This document shows, one piece after another, positions 59,295 to 64,000 of a DNA stretch of 64,000 nt (the first letter of the stretch is position 1; the number at the start of each line of letters is the position of its first letter). Both the position numbers and the translations under genes were made by a program. The stretch lies in NCBI RefSeq assembly GCF_900111455.1, contig NZ_FOIE01000005.1:372001-436000 (forward strand), in the 5' to 3' direction. The notes below the pieces were generated by a model. That model searched no databases, had not been told where the DNA came from, and saw only the letters and a program-made list of their open reading frames with translations. The stretch comes from Geodermatophilus poikilotrophus (GTDB lineage: Bacteria; Actinomycetota; Actinomycetes; Mycobacteriales; Geodermatophilaceae).

Positions 59295-59570
59295 GTGGTC
59301 GTGCTGTGGATCGTCGTCGCGTGGTTCGTGCTCGCGTGCCTCGTGGCGCTACCCCTGGCGCGGCTGCTCAGGGAGCCGGGCGAGCAGGAGCATGCCGCAG
59401 CCCCGGTCGCCGCCCGTCGCACGTCGCCCCCGGGTCCGCACCGGTTCCCCACCGCACGCCGCGGGCCCGCCACCGGAGGGCGACGGCGGGCGGCTACTCC
59501 CGCTCGCCGCTGGGTACACGCGCCCCCCGCGCCGTCCACCCGGCCCACGCTGAGGCCACCATCTCCCTGA
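59295..59570 (+). CDS. Small single-pass membrane protein
   Basis: Possible 91-aa protein. The first 25 residues form one hydrophobic helix (VVVLWIVVAWFVLACLVALP) followed by a basic, Pro/Arg-rich tail. GTG 59295 follows GGAAGGCGG. The tail is encoded antisense to the end of galE, and its composition is no better than a shadow there, so the real stop or even the existence of the gene is uncertain. Confidence 0.4.
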   Translation: MVVLWIVVAWFVLACLVALPLARLLREPGEQEHAAAPVAARRTSPPGPHRFPTARRGPATGGRRRAATPARRWVHAPPAPSTRPTLRPPSP

Positions 59571-60492
59571 CGCCGTAGCGCGCCTGCCACCCGAGCGCGT
59601 CCCGGATGGTGTCGGCCGATGCGACGACCCGGGCCGGGTCCCCGGGACGGCGCGGCTCGACGACCGGCTCCGCCCAGGACTGGTCGGCCGTCCCGGTGAC
59701 CTCGCGGATCGTCGAGACCATCTCCCGCACCGAGACCCCCTCGCCCCGGCCGATGTTGGCCGTGAGCGCATCCACCCGTCCGGCCGCGAGCGCCTGCGCC
59801 GCGGCGAGGTGTGCCGAGGCGATGTCCCCGACGTGGATGAAGTCGCGGACGCACGTCCCGTCCGGCGTGTCGTAGTCGTCGCCGAAGACCAGCGGCGGAC
59901 GTCGCTCGGACAGCCGCTGGAACACCATGGGGACGAGGTTGGACACCCCCCGGTCGGTCAACGCCGGGTCCACGGCGCCCGCGACGTTGAAGTACCGCAG
60001 GTTGACGTAGCGCAGGCCGGTGGCCGCGGCGACGTCCCGCACCAGCCACTCGCCCACCAGCTTCGTCGTCCCGTAGGGGTTGACCGGGCGGCACTCGGTG
60101 TCCTCGACGACGGTGTCGACGTCCGGGGCGCCGTAGACGGCCGCGCTGGAGGAGAAGATGAACGACTCGACCCCGGCCTCGGTGGCCGCCTCGAGCAGGA
60201 CGCGCAGCGCCTCGACGTTCTCCCGGTAGTAGTGCAGCGGCCGGCGCACGGACTCCTCAACCTGCTTCTTGGCCGCGATGTGGACGATGCCCCGGACGTC
60301 GTGGCCGCGCAGCGTCTCGGCGACGAGACCGGCGTCGAGGACGCTGCCCACCACCAGCGGCGTGCCGGGGATGCGGGCCGGATCCCCGGACGAGAGGTCG
60401 TCGAGCACGACGACACGCTCACCCGCCTCACGCATGACGGAGACGACGTGCGCCCCGATGTACCCCGCTCCCCCGGTCACCAGCCAAGTCAC
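59494..60492 (-). CDS. galE: UDP-glucose 4-epimerase
   Basis: 332-aa extended SDR interconverting UDP-glucose and UDP-galactose. NAD-binding VTGGAGYIGAHVVSVM, SSSAAVYGAPD with the active-site Ser, YGTTK supplying the catalytic Tyr and Lys, and YFNVAGAVDPALTDRG are typical. It supplies UDP-Gal for the polysaccharide. GTG 60492 is preceded by TAGCCT at six bases, so it is probably leaderless. Its C-terminal end overlaps the small membrane ORF by 77 bp. Confidence 0.94.
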   Translation of the reverse strand: MTWLVTGGAGYIGAHVVSVMREAGERVVVLDDLSSGDPARIPGTPLVVGSVLDAGLVAETLRGHDVRGIVHIAAKKQVEESVRRPLHYYRENVEALRVLLEAATEAGVESFIFSSSAAVYGAPDVDTVVEDTECRPVNPYGTTKLVGEWLVRDVAAATGLRYVNLRYFNVAGAVDPALTDRGVSNLVPMVFQRLSERRPPLVFGDDYDTPDGTCVRDFIHVGDIASAHLAAAQALAAGRVDALTANIGRGEGVSVREMVSTIREVTGTADQSWAEPVVEPRRPGDPARVVASADTIRDALGWQARYGVREMVASAWAGWTARGARVPSGERE

Positions 60493-60815
60493 CCCGGCAG
60501 GCTATCCACCGACGGCGGCCCCACCAGCCCACCGGGACCCAGGTCATCCCGTCGGGGGACGCCGGGACGCAACGGAGGGTGACGGGCGACACAGGGGGTC
60601 TTAGGTCCCGGGCGTGGCTGGCACCAGCCGATTCTCACCAGAACCTGCACGTTCCGGTCCAAGCCCCAACACGGAGAGTGAGACGTGGCCGAGTGGCGTC
60701 ACAGTTCGTGGCCGATCGGGTTGCACGTGGTCGACGGTCTACGGAAGGTCGGTGTGCGAGCGCGACGAACGCTCCCGCGACCAGACCCGCACCCGGGGAC
60801 GACACAGGGGGGATC
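60493..60815. other. Leader region between galE and Pro-rich protein gene
   Basis: No gene seen. It holds a perfect hairpin GGCTGG-CA-CCAGCC (60616-60629) and the 12-mer CGACACAGGGGG twice, near 60588 and 60800, the second acting as the Shine-Dalgarno region of the next gene. The long leader may be regulatory; no known riboswitch was recognised. Confidence 0.4.
60499..60504 (-). promoter_or_regulatory. -10 box of leaderless galE promoter
   Basis: TAGCCT on the minus strand, six bases before the GTG start of galE. Confidence 0.5.
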
Positions 60816-62123
60816 GTGCCCATCGGAGGCAGCACGGTGTGGCCGGACGGCGACGGTGTGTCGCTGCCCGTCGCCGACGCCGTACCTGGCCCCGAGGTCA
60901 GCGGCTGGTCGTGGCGCCGCCGCCTGATGGGCGGTGCGGTCCTCCTGTCGGGCGCGTGGCTCGCGCTGACCGCCGTCGACGGGACCGCCCGGGCCGACGA
61001 GGCCGCCACGGCGGTCGACGAGCCCGCCGTCGTGGTCGCGGAACAGGTTCCGCAGACCGAGCAGCCCGCACCGGCGGCCGCCCCGTCCTCGGTCGTCCCC
61101 ACACCCGCCCCGAGCCCCGCGCCCCCGGCGGTCGTGAGCGACCCGACGACCGAGGTGCCGGTCGCCGAACCTGCTCCGGTCGCGCCGGCCCCCGTCACGC
61201 CGGCTCCCGCCGAGCCGGCCGTCGAGGCCCCGAGCACGCCGGCGGCCCCGGCCCCGGTGACGCCCAGGCCCGTGACGTCGAAGCCCGCCGCGCCGGGATC
61301 CGCCTCGGCCGTGCCCGGCTCGCCCGCGCCGGGCACGGCCACCGGCGGCAGCGCCTCACCGGACACCGCCACCGGCGGCAGCGCCTCACCGGACACCGCC
61401 ACCGGCGGCAGCGCCTCGCCGGACACCGTCACGGGCGGCAGCGCCGGACAGGGCACCTCCTCGGGCGGCACCAGCTCGCCCGGCGGCGCCGCTCCGCCGG
61501 ACACCGCCACCGAGGCCACCGCTGACCCGGGCGTCGCCGGTGGCACCACGCCACCTGACCTCGCCGACAGCGGGTCGGCCACGACCGCGGAGCCGGCCGT
61601 CCCGGCGCAGGGCGTCACCGTCCCCCCCGTCGGACCCGTCCTCGCACTGCCGCTCGCAGATGCGGACAGCGGCGTGGACGCCCTCACGGCATCGTCACCG
61701 CCGACGGTCCCCGTCCCGACGGTGCAGCTGTCGCGGGGCGCCCCTGCCGACGTGACGGTCCCCGCCGCGGACGTCCGCAGCCCGCGCGACGGCCCGGGGC
61801 AGCCGCCGGTCCAGGTGGTCACCCAGACCACGCCGGCGCCGGTGACCCCGGTCCCGCCACCCGTGCCGACCCCGTTCGCCCCCGTCCCGGCCCCAGCTCC
61901 GGCCGGACCCGTGGGACCGACCGGGCCGACCGGTCACGGCGGCTCGTCCACCACCGTGTCCAGTGGTGGTGGGGGGCACGGCCACGACACGCACGTGCTG
62001 GTGGCCGGACTGGCGGGCGACACCCTGGGGGCCTCCGCGGCTCCGGGCTCGGCCCGGTTCGGCTCCGCCCCGGACCGCTCCCCGGCCGGTGCGGCCCAGA
62101 ACCCGGGCGCCCGTCCCGACTGA
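60816..62123 (+). CDS. Secreted Pro/Ala/Thr-rich repeat protein
   Basis: About 435 aa, no known domain. Residues 1-30 are polar, then a basic patch and hydrophobic helix (WRRRLMGGAVLLSGAWLALT) form a signal peptide or anchor with ARADEA near cleavage. The rest is low-complexity: Pro-Ala-rich (about 75-170), three exact ten-residue TATGGSASPD-like repeats (about 175-205), then more Pro/Thr/Gly-rich sequence and a GGHGHDTH stretch near the end. GTG 60816 follows a run of G. Such proteins can be surface stalks. It lies between galE and the priming sugar transferase. Confidence 0.7.
   Translation: MPIGGSTVWPDGDGVSLPVADAVPGPEVSGWSWRRRLMGGAVLLSGAWLALTAVDGTARADEAATAVDEPAVVVAEQVPQTEQPAPAAAPSSVVPTPAPSPAPPAVVSDPTTEVPVAEPAPVAPAPVTPAPAEPAVEAPSTPAAPAPVTPRPVTSKPAAPGSASAVPGSPAPGTATGGSASPDTATGGSASPDTATGGSASPDTVTGGSAGQGTSSGGTSSPGGAAPPDTATEATADPGVAGGTTPPDLADSGSATTAEPAVPAQGVTVPPVGPVLALPLADADSGVDALTASSPPTVPVPTVQLSRGAPADVTVPAADVRSPRDGPGQPPVQVVTQTTPAPVTPVPPPVPTPFAPVPAPAPAGPVGPTGPTGHGGSSTTVSSGGGGHGHDTHVLVAGLAGDTLGASAAPGSARFGSAPDRSPAGAAQNPGARPD
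61338..61427 (+). repeat. Three 30-bp tandem repeats
   Basis: Units at 61338-61367, 61368-61397 and 61398-61427 (one base differs in the last) begin GCCACCGGCGGCAGCGCCTC and encode ATGGSASPDT; a diverged fourth follows. The frame is preserved. Confidence 0.9.
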
Positions 62124-62269
62124 GCCCGCAGCGCTGATCCGCGTACCGCTCAGCGCCTCGCCGATCCGCTGCCCGGGCACCGTGCTGCCCAGGAACCGGA
62201 ACGCGGCCACTCACTCCCGCGCGCCCTCGCCCGCGCCGTCCGTGCTCGCCCCCTGCCAAGGACCAGTCG

Positions 62270-63808
62270 ATGAGGTCAGTCGAACCACCCGAAGCCGCTC
62301 ACGCCCGTCGCGGCACCCCGATCACCGTCCCCGTCTCCCGTGTGGCCGAGGCGCACGACCAGCCGCACGCCGCCTCCGCCTCCGCCGTGCGCGAGGCGGC
62401 ACCCGCTCGCCGGGCGTTCCGCGCACCGTGGACCCTGCTGAGCCGCCTGGGCACCCCGCCGCTGCTGGTCGCGCTCGACGGGCTCGCCGTCGTCATGGGC
62501 GTCGTCGGCATGGAGGTCGTCAGCCGCCAGGTCGGGCTGGACGCCCCGGCGCGCAAGACCGCCGCCTTCGGCGCGCTGCTGATCGTGCTGCTCTGGCAGG
62601 CCGGGCTGCACCGCTCGCGCCTGTCCCTGTCCATCCTCGACGACCTGCCCGTGCTGCTGGGCCGGTGGCTCGCGGCCGCGGCCGTGGCCGTGCTCGGCCA
62701 GATCGCCTGGTCGCAGACCCTGTGGCAGGACTACGTCGTCAACTGGGCCTTCCTGTGGGGGGCCGTGACGACCGGGGTCGCCGTCGTCGTCCTCCGGGCG
62801 ATCGGTTACGCGACGATCCGGCAGCTGCGGTCGCGCGGCCTGGTGCAGCACCGCACGGTGGTCGTCGGCGCGGGCCGCGTGGGCGCGCAGGTCACCGAGA
62901 TCCTGCAGGCGCACCCGGAGTACGGGCTGCACCCGATCGGCTTCCTGGACGACGACCCCCCGGTGTTCGACAGCATCCTGCCGCTGCCCGTCCTGGGCGG
63001 GCCGCAGTCGCTGACCGACGTCCTGCGGGAGCGGCGGGTCAACAACGTCGTCGTCGCCTTCTCCTCGATGAAGGAGTCGGAGATGGTCAGCGTCATCCGG
63101 ACCTGCGACCGCTTCGACTGCGAGCTGTTCGTCGTCCCCCGGCTCTACGAGCTGTCCCACGTGGACACCGCGATGGACGCCGCCTGGGGCTTCCCCCTCG
63201 TGCGCCTGCGCCGGGCGACGTACCGCAGCCCCGCCTGGCGGGTGAAGCGCCTGCTCGACGTCCTCGTCTCCGGTCTGGCGATCCTCGTCATCGCGCCGCT
63301 GCTGCTTCTCCTGGCCGCCGCGGTGCGCCTGGACGGCGGTCCGGGGATCCTCTTCCGGCAGGAGCGGGTCGGCGTCGACGGCCGGCACTTCGACGTCCTC
63401 AAGTTCCGGTCGATGCGCCCGGTGGACGACACCGAGTCCGCGACCAACTGGAGCATCGCCCAGGACGACCGGGTCAGCCGGTTGGGGCGCTTCCTTCGCA
63501 TGACCTCGCTGGACGAGCTGCCCCAGCTCTTCAACATCCTGCGCGGGGACATGAGCCTGGTGGGTCCGCGTCCGGAGCGGCCGTACTTCGTCGACCAGTT
63601 CCGCGGGCTCTACCCCAGCTACGAGGCGCGCCACCGGGTGCCCTCGGGGCTGACCGGGTGGGCGCAGGTGCACGGCCTGCGGGGCGACACGTCGATCGCC
63701 GACCGGGCGCGCTTCGACAACTACTACATCGAGAACTGGTCGCTGTGGCTGGACCTGAAGATCATGCTGCGGACGGTGAGCTCCGTCCTGCGGGGTGCCG
63801 GGCGCTGA
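62270..63808 (+). CDS. Polyprenyl-phosphate sugar phosphotransferase (priming enzyme)
   Basis: 512-aa WbaP/CpsE-type transferase that starts repeat-unit assembly on undecaprenyl phosphate. Four N-terminal membrane helices, a CoA-binding-like Rossmann domain (TVVVGAGRVGAQVTEILQA, IGFLDDDPPVFD), then a membrane helix and the bacterial sugar transferase domain: YRSPAWRVKRLLDVLVSGLA, GPGILFRQERVGVDGRHF, LKFRSMRPVDDTE, SLDELPQLFNILRGDMSLVG, PRPERPYFVDQF and SGLTGWAQVHGLRG. ATG 62270 with AGGACC upstream. It is the last plus-strand gene of the exopolysaccharide locus. The first sugar (often glucose or galactose) cannot be told. Confidence 0.95.
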   Translation: MRSVEPPEAAHARRGTPITVPVSRVAEAHDQPHAASASAVREAAPARRAFRAPWTLLSRLGTPPLLVALDGLAVVMGVVGMEVVSRQVGLDAPARKTAAFGALLIVLLWQAGLHRSRLSLSILDDLPVLLGRWLAAAAVAVLGQIAWSQTLWQDYVVNWAFLWGAVTTGVAVVVLRAIGYATIRQLRSRGLVQHRTVVVGAGRVGAQVTEILQAHPEYGLHPIGFLDDDPPVFDSILPLPVLGGPQSLTDVLRERRVNNVVVAFSSMKESEMVSVIRTCDRFDCELFVVPRLYELSHVDTAMDAAWGFPLVRLRRATYRSPAWRVKRLLDVLVSGLAILVIAPLLLLLAAAVRLDGGPGILFRQERVGVDGRHFDVLKFRSMRPVDDTESATNWSIAQDDRVSRLGRFLRMTSLDELPQLFNILRGDMSLVGPRPERPYFVDQFRGLYPSYEARHRVPSGLTGWAQVHGLRGDTSIADRARFDNYYIENWSLWLDLKIMLRTVSSVLRGAGR

Positions 63809-63821
63809 GCGACCGGTCCGG

Positions 63822-64000
63822 TCAGCCGCGGAGGGGGTCGGCGAGCCGCTCGCGGACGGGGGCCGCGGCGGCGTCGTCGCCGCGGCGGAGCACCCAGGAG
63901 GCGGGCAGCACCAGGCGCGGCGCGACACCGACGAGGACGGCGACCAGGACGGCGACGCCGGCCAGCGCCTCCCCGGACTCCTCGAGGTAGGTGGCGGTCA
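63822..64000 (-). CDS. Partial membrane protein, C-terminus only
   Basis: The minus strand encodes an open C-terminal fragment running off the window. Its last 59 residues include one hydrophobic helix (ALAGVAVLVAVLVGVAPRLV) followed by a charged tail ending ERLADPLRG. Convergent with the sugar transferase, 13 bp apart. The family cannot be named from this piece. Confidence 0.6.
   Translation of the reverse strand, partial: TATYLEESGEALAGVAVLVAVLVGVAPRLVLPASWVLRRGDDAAAAPVRERLADPLRG

Noticed and set aside
60641-60654. GAAC-CTGCAC-GTTC as an SOS (LexA) box
   Set aside because: Actinobacterial LexA sites have GAAC-N4-GTTC; this has N6, so the match fails.
60493-60815. Riboswitch in the long leader before the Pro-rich protein
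   Set aside because: No consensus core of a known class (cobalamin, c-di-AMP, c-di-GMP, TPP, SAM) was seen.
61338-61427. Possible CRISPR-like repeats
   Set aside because: Units are contiguous without spacers, in frame, inside a coding region; ordinary tandem repeats.

Overview
The window is very GC-rich and has strong third-position G/C bias, many GTG starts, leaderless promoters (a TANNNT box 6-7 nt before the start codon), a small SRP RNA gene beside dnaX, and the actinobacterial tadA neighbourhood. It is a chromosomal segment of a high-GC actinobacterium. Geodermatophilaceae (Blastococcus, Geodermatophilus or Modestobacter type) is my best guess; that placement is inference.

Region 0-17.6 kb is mostly housekeeping: a peptide-type ABC substrate-binding lipoprotein, recR, ybaB, a dnaX-ybaB-recR block split by an opposing arsR-SRPBCC pair, the SRP RNA, an EamA exporter with a possible leader peptide, tRNA-Ser(GGA), a PknB-like kinase, tRNA-Ser(CGA), tadA with its associated genes, a thioesterase-tyrA pair, a UDP-xylose synthase-like SDR and a VWA protein.

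Region 17.6-25.4 kb (minus strand) is one tightly overlapping seven-gene operon. It carries a complete ADP-heptose pathway (GmhA, bifunctional HldE, and GmhB fused to a family-2 glycosyltransferase) plus four more glycosyltransferases, two of them GT9 heptosyltransferase-like. This is unusual for a bacterium with no LPS. Its promoter shares a 22-bp, 18/22-identical palindromic motif with the promoter of the UDP-xylose synthase gene.

Region 25.5-33.3 kb is mixed: a MarR regulator, a surface protein, an FMN-dependent hydroxy-acid oxidase, tRNA-Arg and tRNA-Ser(GCU), an MFS/CGNR divergent pair, PAP2, DoxX and a PHP protein that seems to start with CTG.

Region 33.3-63.8 kb is a large exopolysaccharide locus: polyprenyl-phosphate sugar transferase (priming), about seven glycosyltransferases, two Wzx flippases, an O-antigen ligase/polymerase fused to a Wzz-like tail, a separate Wzz protein, four CelD/BcsL-type acyltransferases, two ATP-grasp ligases, a polysaccharide deacetylase, galE, a nucleotidyltransferase, a P-loop kinase, and two secreted paralogues of an unrecognised domain, one fused to malectin. 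A plausible scheme is lipid-linked repeat-unit synthesis, N/O-acylation or amino-acid decoration, Wzx export, then Wzy/Wzz polymerisation.

The most original non-coding signal is a nested-hairpin repeat that begins within a few bases of stop codons. I found seven copies, all between 1.9 and 31 kb, and none in the exopolysaccharide half.
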